Part shown: positions 46,138-54,535 of the stretch, piece after piece
How positions within the stretch are numbered: the first letter of the stretch is position 1
Layout: each line of letters starts with the position of its first letter
From: Acidimicrobiia bacterium
GTDB lineage: Bacteria > Acidobacteriota > Vicinamibacteria > Vicinamibacterales > SCN-69-37
Assembly (NCBI GenBank): GCA_016871335.1
Contig: VFZF01000007.1
Coordinates: 97,767-161,766, forward strand
Length of the DNA stretch: 64,000 bases
Reading direction: 5' to 3'
Translations under genes and position numbers: made by a program
The notes under the pieces: model-generated
Databases searched by the model: none
Told to the model about the DNA's origin: nothing
Seen by the model: only the letters and a program-made list of their open reading frames with translations

Positions 46138-46156
46138 ACAGGAGGCACGGAGAACT
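46138..46156. repeat. ACAGGAGGCACGGAG repeat copy
   Basis: ACAGGAGGCACGGAGAACTG, one base shorter than the copy at 23527. It sits between the sugar dehydrogenase start and the VapC stop. Confidence 0.4.
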
Positions 46157-46164
46157 GGAAGGAT

Positions 46165-46563
46165 TCAGTACGATTCCACGTCGAGATCCGGCACCCGGGT
46201 GAAATGCCCACGATTGCGCGTGACGAGCGGCATCCCATGCACGACTGCCGTCGCGGCAATCCACAGGTCGTTTGTGCCGATCAGTTGGCCGTTATCCTTC
46301 AGGTGCCGGTAGATCCGGCCGTACTGCCAGCAGATGTCAGGCGTCGGCGGCAGCACAAACAGCGGCGCGAGGAACGCCTCCCATTTGTCCCGGTCGCGGG
46401 ATGACGGCCCACCAGCAAGTTCCCCCGCCACCGCAGAGGGGATATACAAGCGGGCCTCTGGTCCACGCTCAAGAAACGCAGTCGCCGCTCCCGGCTCGCC
46501 GCGACGCTCCTCGCGGTCGAGGTCGATCAAAAACGTGGTTTCGAGGATTAGCGCCCGGTCCAC
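46165..46563 (-). CDS. vapC: PIN-domain ribonuclease toxin (VapC type)
   Basis: 132 residues with all PIN acidic positions: ILETTFLIDLDREE (first Asp), YIPSAVAGELAGG (Glu), IGTNDLWIAATAVVHG (Asp) and VTRNRGHFTRV. The GTG start at 46563 overlaps the antitoxin end by 16 bp. This is the only complete PIN module in the window. Confidence 0.88.
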   Translation of the reverse strand: MDRALILETTFLIDLDREERRGEPGAATAFLERGPEARLYIPSAVAGELAGGPSSRDRDKWEAFLAPLFVLPPTPDICWQYGRIYRHLKDNGQLIGTNDLWIAATAVVHGMPLVTRNRGHFTRVPDLDVESY

Positions 46564-46796
46564 TTGTCCTCCGGCGGGAGATCAGACCGCTTCATGTCTT
46601 CAATCCGCGCCGACTCCTCATCCGAAAAGTGCCATCGCCGCTGGCGAAGGAGTCGAAGAAAGGCGCCGGCAGTGACGGTGTCCTCCGGCCAGGTGGCCCG
46701 AAGGACCACCTCACTGAATGACTCGGCCGGATATCGGCGAGCCGCCTTCAGACGGGCGTAGGCCTCGTCTTTCAGCGATATCGTCCTGGTGCCCAT
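46548..46796 (-). CDS. vapB: VapB-type (ribbon-helix-helix) antitoxin
   Basis: 82 residues: MGTRTISLKDEAYARLKAAR, then YPAESFSEVVLRATWPEDT, the pattern of DUF217-type antitoxins that pair with PIN toxins. The C-terminal half (WHFSDEESARIEDMKRSDLP) should wrap the toxin. It is translated just before vapC and its own promoter carries two overlapping palindromes, as expected for autoregulation. Confidence 0.85.
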   Translation of the reverse strand: MGTRTISLKDEAYARLKAARRYPAESFSEVVLRATWPEDTVTAGAFLRLLRQRRWHFSDEESARIEDMKRSDLPPEDKWTGR

Positions 46797-46799
46797 GTC

Positions 46800-46824
46800 T
46801 GTGCACTATGCACATTCTGTGCAT
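46800..46824 (-). promoter_or_regulatory. VapBC operator/promoter palindromes
   Basis: Two overlapping inverted repeats, TGTGCA-N3-TGCACA (46800-46814) and ATGCACA-TTC-TGTGCAT (46808-46824), lie directly before the antitoxin start at 46796. A -10-like CATAGT on the minus strand (46810-46805) lies within them, so VapB binding would block transcription. Confidence 0.65.
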
Positions 46825-46830
46825 CGGCCG

Positions 46831-46935
46831 TCAAGCCGCCACCAGCAAGACCAGGGTCACTACACTCGCGGCAATCACCGCCCACACCGGCAGGGCAAGC
46901 GCGGCGAGCAGCATCCTACGTGAGAAGCCGCTCAT
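46831..46935 (-). CDS. Possible 34-aa single-helix membrane peptide
   Basis: MSGFSRRMLLAALALPVWAV then IAASVVTLVLLVAA: a basic start followed by one continuous hydrophobic helix. It overlaps a 27-codon basic frame (46916-46999, MFAKRKEVKIKRASLKRVVD...) on the same strand. Both follow the Gfo/Idh gene at 47033. Tiny ORFs arise by chance at this GC content, so support is weak. Confidence 0.3.
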   Translation of the reverse strand: MSGFSRRMLLAALALPVWAVIAASVVTLVLLVAA

Positions 46936-47032
46936 ACGCGTCGACCACCCGCTTCAGCGAGGCCCGCTTGATCTTCACTTCCTTGCGCTTGGCAAACATT
47001 GCGGGAGGAGGCTGCCACAACCTCACCCAACC

Positions 47033-48262
47033 CTACCCCACCGACACGCGCACTTCACTCCCCGTGACCACCGCCTGATTTGCCAGGATGCCCACAATCG
47101 ACGCCCGCGCACCTTCCTGCATCGAACAGGCCACAGGCGCGCCTTCGGTCACGCTCTTCAGAAAGTCCATCAACGAGTAGTACAGCGATGGATGCGGCAG
47201 ACCGACGCCCGCCTGCAACTGTCCCTGTTCGGCCAACTGGGTGGCATTGGCAATCAGCACGATGCCTTCCTCCTCGAGCACCTGCTGACGGGTCGCATAC
47301 ACCTCCCACCCCTGGGTCGGGGCGTCGGGCTCCTTGAACAGCCATCCGTGGGACCACATGAGTCGCACGGATCCGTTGATGCCGTTGATCACCTCATGCT
47401 GTCCGCCGTACGAATTCGCGAGCGTCGCGCTGTACCGCAACACCGCGCCGTCCCCCCACACGAGATCAAGATCGACCGTGTCCGCAACGGTGCGACCATC
47501 CTTGTGGTGTCGAACGCCACCTCGGCCGGTGATGCGCTCGGGATACGACCCGCGACACCAGTTGAAGACGTCGAACTGCTGGGCTCCCACCTCGCCGGCC
47601 AATCCTGTTGACACAGCTGGGTCGAGCCGCCAGCTCGCCTGCGCGTCGGTTTCGCCAGAGCTCGCCGGAAACCGCCAGGACGTCTTGCGATGCCACTGCC
47701 CGGACATCGACACAAGATCGCGCAGTTCGGACCGCACCAGCGGCTGGGCGCGCCGGTACGTCGGATTCGACCGGCCCTGAAAACCGGCCTGGCACACGGT
47801 TTTTGCAGTAGCCGCCATTGTCGCCAGGGCCTGACAATCCTCGACGGTCGACGCAATCGGGGCCTCGCAGTAGACATGACGGCCCGCCGCCACCACGTCC
47901 TCGACAATGGCGCGGTGCATGTGTGTTGGTGTGGCGACAATCACGGCCGTGATGTCCGGCCGCGTCTCAAGCATCACCTTGTGATCGGTGAAGTGTGCGG
48001 CGGTTGCGGCGCGCTGTTTGGCCAGCGTGAGCCGGCCTTCCAATCGATCGCAGATCGCCACGACGTTCACCTGCGGGATCTTCTGTAACTCCGCCAGGAT
48101 GGCGCGGCCATGGCGTCCGACCCCCACCACCGCCAGATTCGTCGACGCCGCCTGCGACAACCGCGGCAGCAGGTCAGCCAGGTCCGGCACGAGGGCGAGT
48201 CCGGCCAATGCTCCAACGGTCTGTGTGATGAATGCGCGTCTATCGTGTGGTGGTTTCACCAT
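47033..48262 (-). CDS. Tat-exported Gfo/Idh/MocA-family oxidoreductase (1)
   Basis: 409 residues. Signal with DRRAFITQTVGALAGLALV. The Rossmann motif is LAVVGVGRHGRAILAEL; VIVATPTHMHRAIVEDVV and HVYCEAPIAST replace the usual EKP of this family with EAP, so the catalytic Lys position is changed to Ala. The C-terminal beta domain is complete. It overlaps the end of the apbE gene by 23 bp. It probably acts on sugars or glycosides in the periplasm. Confidence 0.85.
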   Translation of the reverse strand: MVKPPHDRRAFITQTVGALAGLALVPDLADLLPRLSQAASTNLAVVGVGRHGRAILAELQKIPQVNVVAICDRLEGRLTLAKQRAATAAHFTDHKVMLETRPDITAVIVATPTHMHRAIVEDVVAAGRHVYCEAPIASTVEDCQALATMAATAKTVCQAGFQGRSNPTYRRAQPLVRSELRDLVSMSGQWHRKTSWRFPASSGETDAQASWRLDPAVSTGLAGEVGAQQFDVFNWCRGSYPERITGRGGVRHHKDGRTVADTVDLDLVWGDGAVLRYSATLANSYGGQHEVINGINGSVRLMWSHGWLFKEPDAPTQGWEVYATRQQVLEEEGIVLIANATQLAEQGQLQAGVGLPHPSLYYSLMDFLKSVTEGAPVACSMQEGARASIVGILANQAVVTGSEVRVSVG

Positions 48263-48950
48263 GAGCGTAGCCTATCGGAAAAGTGCCTGGTGCTCGACCA
48301 AGCACCACCAGTGCGGTCGCCCAGCCGTCACATACACGCGCCGACGGTCCGGTCACGACCACAGGATTTAGCGCGGTGGCGTCGACGGGCATCTTCGTGA
48401 GGGGGTCGACGATGTGCGCGGTGGTTTGGGAGGCCGCGTCGGAGACGGCGAACGCGGTGTCACGGAGCGCGAGGGCCTCAGCCCTCGTGGTGACCCTCCA
48501 CGGATGGCCGCTCGGGTCGAGACCGAGGGCGATGCCGCTGCTTGTGCCTCCATGCATGAATGCGGAGGCCACATCGTGCGCACGGAGCAGCCTCGCGCAG
48601 CAGTCGAGTGCATGCCCTTTGCCGATGCCGCCGAGATCGATCGACACATCCGCGCGTGCAAACCGGATGGTGCGGGACCCGGCGTCGAGCACCAACGCGT
48701 CGCCATCCCCGCGTGTGATGTCGAAGGCGCCATCCGAGTCGCGCCAGATCTGCACGGCGTCCATCAGCAGGCCCCACGTGTCTTCATCACATCGCACCGG
48801 TTCGCTGGCGGCGGTGCGGTTGACGTGTGACACCCAGCTGTCAGGCGCGAACCGGCTGAGACGCTGGTGCCAGTCCTCCACCTCGGCCATGACCACTTCG
48901 CCGATGGCTCGTCTTCCAGAGGGAAGGACGAGCTCGAACCGCGTGCCCAT
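48240..48950 (-). CDS. apbE: ApbE-family FAD:protein FMN transferase
   Basis: 236 residues beginning at the conserved MGTRFELVLPSG. AFDITRGD, VSIDLGGIGKGHALD and the late AHIVDPLTKMP are ApbE motifs; the protein attaches FMN to a Thr/Ser of partner redox proteins. No signal peptide is visible and the usual N-terminal 20 to 30 residues are absent, so the start may be mis-called or the protein slightly short. Confidence 0.85.
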   Translation of the reverse strand: MGTRFELVLPSGRRAIGEVVMAEVEDWHQRLSRFAPDSWVSHVNRTAASEPVRCDEDTWGLLMDAVQIWRDSDGAFDITRGDGDALVLDAGSRTIRFARADVSIDLGGIGKGHALDCCARLLRAHDVASAFMHGGTSSGIALGLDPSGHPWRVTTRAEALALRDTAFAVSDAASQTTAHIVDPLTKMPVDATALNPVVVTGPSARVCDGWATALVVLGRAPGTFPIGYAHGETTTR

Positions 48951-48982
48951 GGCCGCGGTGGCAAATAGCTGGAGGTCGTCGC

Positions 48983-50284
48983 TCAGAGCTTGCGGACCTT
49001 TCCGCTTCTGGGGTCGTACCCGAAGGCCGCCTTCTCCCAGAACGAACGCTGGGCCAGATCGACGATCACCATGACCTTGGTGCCGAGTTCAACATCACTG
49101 CGCGTTTGCTGACGCGTCCGGATGCAGTCAACCCAGTGACGGCGCAGTGTCTCCTGCGCGTCGAGCACTTCGCCTTCGGGGGCAATTTCGCGCTCTTCGA
49201 TTTCGTCCGCCCAGATGCGCTCGGGCCGGATGATCGCATTGCGGCCTCCGACAAACAGGTTGGCCTTGTGACCACGAATCATCCGCTCGAGGCCGAGTTC
49301 GTTGCATGTGGATCCGGCGATCACCATCGTGTGGTCGTGCTCGAAGTCGACGTTGATGTTGATCTGGTCCGGATTCTCCATCGCCTTGTCAATCATGTGC
49401 CCGCCGGTGGCGACAACACGTGTGGGCCAGCCGACGTTGAGCGCCTTCAGGGTCGGCGTCACGTGATGCACGAGCAGATCGCCGATGATGCCTGAGGAGT
49501 ACTTCTTGTACCGGCGCCACCGTGCGTAGATCAGCGGATCCCAGCGCACCTTGCCGAGGGGTCTGCACCACTCGTCCCAGTCGAGATTGGTCCCCGGATT
49601 CCAGGCCTTGTCGAGCGCGTAGTAGTTCCATTCGCCGGTCTTGGAGTTGCGGCAATAACTCGTCTGGCTCCACACCGGCTTGCCGATCGCCCCCTCAGCG
49701 ACCAGCTTCTCTGCCGCCATGTAACTCGGTGTCATCACAAACTGGGTGCCGACACACACGATGACCTGGGGATTGGCCTGCGCCACCTTCCTCAGACGCT
49801 GGGCGTCCTTGAGGTTCAGCGTCATGGGCTTCTCGACGTACACGTCCTTGCCGGCCTTGATCGCATCCTCGGCAATCCGGCCGTGCCAGTGTTCCGGCGT
49901 GGCGATCAACACGCCGTGGATGTCCGGCCTCGCCAGCACATCCTGATACCGGCGGTACACCTGCACATCGCTGTTCTGCAGCCGGTCGACCTGGGTCTTG
50001 GCGTTGGCAGCCCGGGGATCACACAAGTCACACAGCGCTTCGATGCGCACCGGACGGCCGTCACGCGCATTCCGCGCAAACCCCTGCGCGTGCCCCGTGC
50101 CCATCCCGCCCGTTCCGATGATGGCGATCTTGACGACGTCGCCCTCGGCGAGCGGCGCTCGCGGCCTGGCCTGCGGGATCGGCTCCAGATCCTCAGCCGC
50201 ATCCACCTCGCGCGCGGCCATCCCCGCCACCATCGCCGCCGCAGCCGTCGTCTTCAGAAAATCACGCCGTGACCTCGAACCCAT
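48983..50284 (-). CDS. Tat-exported Gfo/Idh/MocA-family oxidoreductase (2)
   Basis: 433 residues from ATG 50284 with signal SRSRRDFLKTTAAAAMVAG. IAIIGTGGMGTGHAQGFARN is the nucleotide motif, and DVYVEKPMTLNLKDAQ holds the catalytic EKP lysine. The C-terminal part has HVTPTLKALNVGWPTRVVAT. It is the largest of the three family members here. The open frame continues upstream through a minisatellite that encodes GGW repeats; that part is rejected as N-terminus. Confidence 0.88.
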   Translation of the reverse strand: MGSRSRRDFLKTTAAAAMVAGMAAREVDAAEDLEPIPQARPRAPLAEGDVVKIAIIGTGGMGTGHAQGFARNARDGRPVRIEALCDLCDPRAANAKTQVDRLQNSDVQVYRRYQDVLARPDIHGVLIATPEHWHGRIAEDAIKAGKDVYVEKPMTLNLKDAQRLRKVAQANPQVIVCVGTQFVMTPSYMAAEKLVAEGAIGKPVWSQTSYCRNSKTGEWNYYALDKAWNPGTNLDWDEWCRPLGKVRWDPLIYARWRRYKKYSSGIIGDLLVHHVTPTLKALNVGWPTRVVATGGHMIDKAMENPDQININVDFEHDHTMVIAGSTCNELGLERMIRGHKANLFVGGRNAIIRPERIWADEIEEREIAPEGEVLDAQETLRRHWVDCIRTRQQTRSDVELGTKVMVIVDLAQRSFWEKAAFGYDPRSGKVRKL

Positions 50285-50348
50285 CCACTCACCCTCCCAT
50301 CCACCCATCCACCCAGCTGCCCATCCACCCAGCTGCCCATCCGCCCAG
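50285..50348. repeat. G-rich minisatellite between two Tat-protein genes
   Basis: CCATCCACCCATCCACCCAG, CTGCCCATCCACCCAGCTGC: about four degenerate units. Related arrays are at 8209 and 44363. It separates the TIM-barrel gene stop from the Gfo/Idh start. Confidence 0.6.
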
Positions 50349-51251
50349 CTACCTGGACATCTCCGTTCGAATTCGTTCCAGCAACTGCTTGGTCTTCGCA
50401 ATACCTTCCCGCTCGGGCAGTTTTGTTCCCTCGTATTCGATCCCGACCCACGACCGGTAGCCGGCATCCAGCACGATCTTCATGAGGCGCCGGTAGTCCT
50501 TCTGCACCTCGTCGCCGTTCTCGGCAAAGTCGTGGGTTTTTGCCGACACGGCTTTGGCGAAGGGCATCAAATCGGTGACGCCCTGATAGCGGTCGTATTC
50601 GTAGAAATTGCCGAAGTCCGGCAACGTGCCGCAGCGAGGGTGGTTCACCATCTTCATCACGCCTGCCAGCCACTGGCCGTTGGATGACAACCCGCCGTGA
50701 TTTTCGACGACCACGTTGAGATTCATCGGTGCGGCGATCTCGGTCAGCTTCCGCAGGCCTTCGGCGGCGAGTTTCTGCTGCTCCTCAAACGACCCGACGC
50801 TGGCGGCATTGACGCGAATGGTCACACACCCAAGCACCTTGGCTGCTTCGAGCCACTTGCGATGGTTCTCGACCGCCTGGTCCCTGACGGTGGCGTCCGG
50901 ATCACCGAGCCGGCCCTCACCGTCGACCATGATCAGCCACTGCGTGACGCCCTCGTCGGCCGCGCGTGTGTTCATCTCGGCCAGATAGGCCGCATCGCGC
51001 GCCTTGTCCTTGAAGAACGTGTTCACGTACTCGATGCCGTCGATGCCGAACTCGCGCTTGGCGACACGCGCGAAGTCCAGGTGATCAATCTCCTTGGCGC
51101 GCAGGGTCCGGTGAAGCGACCACTGGGCCAGGGAGATCCGGAACAGTGGTGCCGGCTGCGAAGCCGCCCACACCTCGGACAGCGGCGCCACCGCCACCGC
51201 ACCGACCGTTGTCTTCAGGAACGTCCGTCTGGTCCACTCACCGCTCATCAT
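50349..51251 (-). CDS. Tat-exported sugar-phosphate isomerase/epimerase-like TIM-barrel protein
   Basis: 300 residues with a twin-arginine signal ([19 protein letters not shown]). The AP-endonuclease-2-type TIM barrel shows [40 protein letters not shown] (metal Glu/His) and the last-strand [14 protein letters not shown]. Relatives act as hydroxypyruvate isomerases or as 3-keto-sugar epimerases and lyases. Context with Gfo/Idh and DUF1080 genes favours the 3-keto-sugar role (inference). Confidence 0.82.
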   Translation of the reverse strand: MMSGEWTRRTFLKTTVGAVAVAPLSEVWAASQPAPLFRISLAQWSLHRTLRAKEIDHLDFARVAKREFGIDGIEYVNTFFKDKARDAAYLAEMNTRAADEGVTQWLIMVDGEGRLGDPDATVRDQAVENHRKWLEAAKVLGCVTIRVNAASVGSFEEQQKLAAEGLRKLTEIAAPMNLNVVVENHGGLSSNGQWLAGVMKMVNHPRCGTLPDFGNFYEYDRYQGVTDLMPFAKAVSAKTHDFAENGDEVQKDYRRLMKIVLDAGYRSWVGIEYEGTKLPEREGIAKTKQLLERIRTEMSR

Positions 51252-52366
51252 GCCCTCCCGGTCACCTTGACGATTCGTCCGCCTTTGGCGGCCGATCGAT
51301 CCACAGCCATGCACACCCGCATCGTGACATCCGCATCAAACACGTTCAGGTGTGTCTCGCGATCGTCGAGTACACACGCGACCAGTTCATCAATCTCGCC
51401 CTGGAACGGATGGTGCGCGACGTCCGCCGACCCGGGCATGATCGTCTCCACCCGAATCGCGCGCGCGCCGGTCGGCGTCACCACCTCGTGAAAGGTCACA
51501 TCGGTGAAGGGGCACGCCAGGCGCAGGGCCTTCAGATCAACCGGCGTATCCTGCCAGAGAAGCAAGTCGTCGCGCAGGGTGGCCTTGTCGCCCATCATTT
51601 CAACGCCAAACGTGTACGGCATCTGCAGATCGGTGGAACTGACCAACTGGGCCAGCACCGGCTGGCCGCGTCTGGCGCCGCTCGGCGTCATGGTCAGATT
51701 GGCGATGACTGAGGTCGGCCACTGGTAGCCCGCAGTAATCGTGGATTGAAACGCGGACACCTCGGTCACTTCAAGACCAGTGCACCACCGGAGTGCGTCC
51801 ACGGCGTGACAGCCGGCAGCCAGCAGGTGGCTGCGTCCACTCTTTTTTGTGCGCACCCAGGACCAGCCGGAATACCAGTCGGTCACCCGGGACAAGTACT
51901 GAAAGCGCGCAAACACGAGCCGTCCCAGCCAGCCCTCCTCCCGCAGCCATCTGGCAAACCGGAGGTACGGGTTGTAATGCAGCTCGAACGACACGATCGT
52001 GCGCACGCCGGCCTTGCGCACGGCATCACGGATGCGTCGCAGCTCAGCTTCGTCGAGACCCGTGGGCTTCTCGAGCAGGATGTGTTTGCCGGCCTTCGCG
52101 GCCGCCACGGCCTGCTCCGCATGCAGATGATTCGGCGTCGCGATGGAAATGATGTCGACATCCGGCGCGGCCAGGAGGTCGCGGAATCGCGTGGTGAACC
52201 GCGCGTCCGGGAACGTCAGACCGGCGTCAGCCAGACGCGCGCGCGCCCGCGTCTCATCGCGGCCGCACAACGCCACAACCCGGCACCGGGGATTCTTCGC
52301 AAACGCCGCCAGATGCTGAGTCGCGACCCAGCCGACACCCACAAGCCCAACCCCCAACGTCCGCAC
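51248..52366 (-). CDS. Gfo/Idh/MocA-family oxidoreductase (3), cytoplasmic
   Basis: 372 residues from GTG 52366 ([20 protein letters not shown]). EKP is kept in [18 protein letters not shown]. Unlike the two other copies it has no signal peptide, so it may use free NAD(P) in the cytoplasm. Its stop overlaps the start of the TIM-barrel gene. TATGCT on this strand is seven bases from the GTG. Confidence 0.85.
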   Translation of the reverse strand: MRTLGVGLVGVGWVATQHLAAFAKNPRCRVVALCGRDETRARARLADAGLTFPDARFTTRFRDLLAAPDVDIISIATPNHLHAEQAVAAAKAGKHILLEKPTGLDEAELRRIRDAVRKAGVRTIVSFELHYNPYLRFARWLREEGWLGRLVFARFQYLSRVTDWYSGWSWVRTKKSGRSHLLAAGCHAVDALRWCTGLEVTEVSAFQSTITAGYQWPTSVIANLTMTPSGARRGQPVLAQLVSSTDLQMPYTFGVEMMGDKATLRDDLLLWQDTPVDLKALRLACPFTDVTFHEVVTPTGARAIRVETIMPGSADVAHHPFQGEIDELVACVLDDRETHLNVFDADVTMRVCMAVDRSAAKGGRIVKVTGRA

Positions 52367-52378
52367 GGGGGAAGCATA
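52367..52378 (-). promoter_or_regulatory. -10 box of a leaderless transcript
   Basis: TATGCT (52378-52373 on the minus strand), then TCCCCC and the GTG at 52366: last T to start codon is seven bases. Confidence 0.5.
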
Positions 52379-52412
52379 CGGCACGGATGCACTCGTGCAC
52401 CAGTGCACCCCG

Positions 52413-52685
52413 CTACCGCTTATGCATCGGCAACCGGAACGCGACCATCTCCCCTCCGTTCCTCACGAGCAACGTATCTCGCACAAGCACGGGGAGATTC
52501 CACGTCCTGTCATCCAGCGCCGGAAACCGTGCCAGCTCCTTGAAGCCGTCCGGCTCCCACGCGTGTTCCCACAAGACGACGCCATCGGCGGGATTGAGTC
52601 CAATCGCACCAGGCGCGCCGTGTAAGACCACCCGCTCGACACCGTCCAGCGTGACGCGCTGCGGCGAGGTGTAGCTGCCGCCATA
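52413..52685 (-). pseudogene. C-terminal remnant of a PQQ-like propeller
   Basis: About 90 codons without a proper start: YGGSYTSPQRVTLDGVERVV, then GLNPADGVVLWEHAW and LVRDTLLVRNGGEMVAFRLP. These are one to two blades and the closing strand of a PQQ-binding-like propeller. The rest of the gene is absent; the left neighbour on this strand is the DUF1080 gene. Confidence 0.6.
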
Positions 52686-52702
52686 CGACGGTTGACGACC
52701 GT

Positions 52703-53509
52703 CTACATGTTCCGGCAGGCCGTCACATCCGCCCTGCAGTGTTCCAGATTCATGATTTCGATCTTCCGAAACTCGATCGGAGCCGTTTCCGACTGGATGG
52801 CGATGTAGCCGCCAGTCAGCGGCGTGCCGTCAATCTTCACGGCCGGGTCGGTGGGCGACGCCTGGCCTCCCCCAATCTGGGGCTTGGTGTATTCCAGCAC
52901 GGTCTCGCCATCCACCATGTGCCGGATCAACTGGTCGCCCAGCACCAGCACTTCCACGCGTACCCACTGATCGCCGTGGTAGGTCTTTGCCGTCGAGTTC
53001 GTGCAATGCGGCGTGTGCAGCTTGCCGGCCATGGTCACGTGTGTGCCTGGCGTGCACAGGTTGGCGGTCGGTCGAAGTCCGCTGCCCAGCCCTCCGAGAA
53101 ACTGCACCTCGATCGAGATCGGAAAATCCTGATCGCGCACCATCGTCTTTGGATCCTGCGAGTGGAGCATGAAGCCGTTGTTGCGCACGGCCCAGCCCAG
53201 ACCGCGACCCGCCGCAGTGAGTTGCTCACCAACAAATCGATACTCGGCGGCGATGCGATAGTGCGTGAAGGGGCGCTCGTAGAAAAGGTGGCCGAACTCG
53301 CCGTCAAAACTCGTCCACTTGTCATACGAGACCTTCAGCAGACCGTCCTCCACTCGGAAGGTGTCGCGCAGATTGACGCCGATCTCGTGTTTCGCGAACT
53401 TCGGCGTCCAGCCGGTCAGGTCGCGGCCGTTAAAAAGCGGAGTCCAGGCGGGATCCTGGTGAATCAGAGGCAGTGCGAGGGCGCCGACAAGAAGAAGCCG
53501 CAACAGCAT
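52703..53509 (-). CDS. Exported DUF1080 (3-keto-disaccharide hydrolase-like) protein
   Basis: 268 residues with a signal peptide (LLRLLLVGALALPLIHQ). WTPLFNGRDLTGWTPKF opens the concanavalin-like jelly-roll; NNGFMLHSQDPKTM and ISIEVQFLGG follow and the C-terminus has PIEFRKIEIMNL. DUF1080 proteins cleave 3-keto-glycosides made by Gfo/Idh-type oxidases, which fits the neighbours. Confidence 0.85.
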   Translation of the reverse strand: MLLRLLLVGALALPLIHQDPAWTPLFNGRDLTGWTPKFAKHEIGVNLRDTFRVEDGLLKVSYDKWTSFDGEFGHLFYERPFTHYRIAAEYRFVGEQLTAAGRGLGWAVRNNGFMLHSQDPKTMVRDQDFPISIEVQFLGGLGSGLRPTANLCTPGTHVTMAGKLHTPHCTNSTAKTYHGDQWVRVEVLVLGDQLIRHMVDGETVLEYTKPQIGGGQASPTDPAVKIDGTPLTGGYIAIQSETAPIEFRKIEIMNLEHCRADVTACRNM

Positions 53510-53572
53510 GCGGCATTGTCGCAGGGCTATGAGCCCATGACAACGAAAACGGCCAAATAAAACGGACCGGCC

Positions 53573-54535
53573 CTACTTCTTCTTGTAATACGCCTCGATC
53601 GGTTGGAAGGGGCCGAACTTGTGTTGTTCGGCGGGGAAGGGATCCCCGAAGGGCGGGTACGGCGAATCCACAGGTTTGGTGGATTTGTCAGGGTAGTCGA
53701 GGTTGAGCCGGTCCTGGCTCATCATCGGTCGCGGCTGTGCGTTGATGAAGGCGGCGACGTCGTAGGCCTCGTCGTCAGTCAGGTCTGGTTTCCCGAAGGG
53801 CATCTTCGCCTTGATGAACCGCGACGCCGTAATCACGCGCGTCATGCCCGCACCGTTGTTGTAGGTGTCGTCGCCCCACAATGGCGGAAAGATGTAGCCG
53901 CGGCGAGGATCAGCAGACGCGCGAAGGCCGAGGCCATCGCGGCCGTGACAGAGCGCACATTTCTCCGCGTAGACGTCACGCCCGGCTTCGGGTGATGCGG
54001 CGCGCTCAGGTGTGCGGAACGGCGACGGTTCGTTGATCGCTTTGGCCATCGCCGGCATGGCCGCGAACTCCTCGCTGAGCGCCTTGATGTAGGCCACCAT
54101 CGCGTTCAGTTCAACACCGTCACGCGGCAGGACGCGCCCGTTCATGCTGCGTTCCATGCAGCCGTCGATGCGATCCTTGAGGTCGGCCTCACGGCCGTCG
54201 CGGCCGGAATACCGCGGGTATTTCTGGTACGTCTCGGTCAACGAGAGCTGACCGGTCATCTCGCCGGTCTGCAGATGGCACGATCCGCAGTTGAGACGGT
54301 TGCCGGCGAATCGCATCTCCGGATCCGGATGGTCCGGACCGATCAGCATGTTCGTCTGTGCAATAAGCCGTCGCCCGTACTCCGCTGTGGCCTCCGCCTG
54401 CACTCCGGCATCATCCGTACGGGCACGGTCGTACATCACGAACCAGGTGGCGGCCAGGGCGGTGAGACCGAGGACGCCGGTCACCACCAGCGCAGCGACA
54501 AGACCTGACGAAGGGCGGGAGGGGGATTGGTTCAT
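53573..54535 (-). CDS. Membrane-anchored dihaem cytochrome c, TsdA-like
   Basis: 320 residues: an N-terminal helix (VAALVVTGVLGLTALAATWF), then two haem sites, NCGSCHLQ and KCALCHGRDGLG. Between them, DRIDGCMERSMNGRVLP and the helix MVAYIKALS match thiosulfate dehydrogenase (TsdA)-type cytochromes. It may oxidise thiosulfate or tetrathionate, or simply relay electrons. The start overlaps the oxidase stop as ATGA, so it belongs to the same operon. Confidence 0.82.
   Translation of the reverse strand: MNQSPSRPSSGLVAALVVTGVLGLTALAATWFVMYDRARTDDAGVQAEATAEYGRRLIAQTNMLIGPDHPDPEMRFAGNRLNCGSCHLQTGEMTGQLSLTETYQKYPRYSGRDGREADLKDRIDGCMERSMNGRVLPRDGVELNAMVAYIKALSEEFAAMPAMAKAINEPSPFRTPERAASPEAGRDVYAEKCALCHGRDGLGLRASADPRRGYIFPPLWGDDTYNNGAGMTRVITASRFIKAKMPFGKPDLTDDEAYDVAAFINAQPRPMMSQDRLNLDYPDKSTKPVDSPYPPFGDPFPAEQHKFGPFQPIEAYYKKK

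Noticed and set aside
50285..50467. Upstream extension of the Gfo/Idh protein through GGW repeats
   Set aside because: The extra residues are coded by the minisatellite and by the tail of the neighbouring gene; the Tat signal starts cleanly at 50284.
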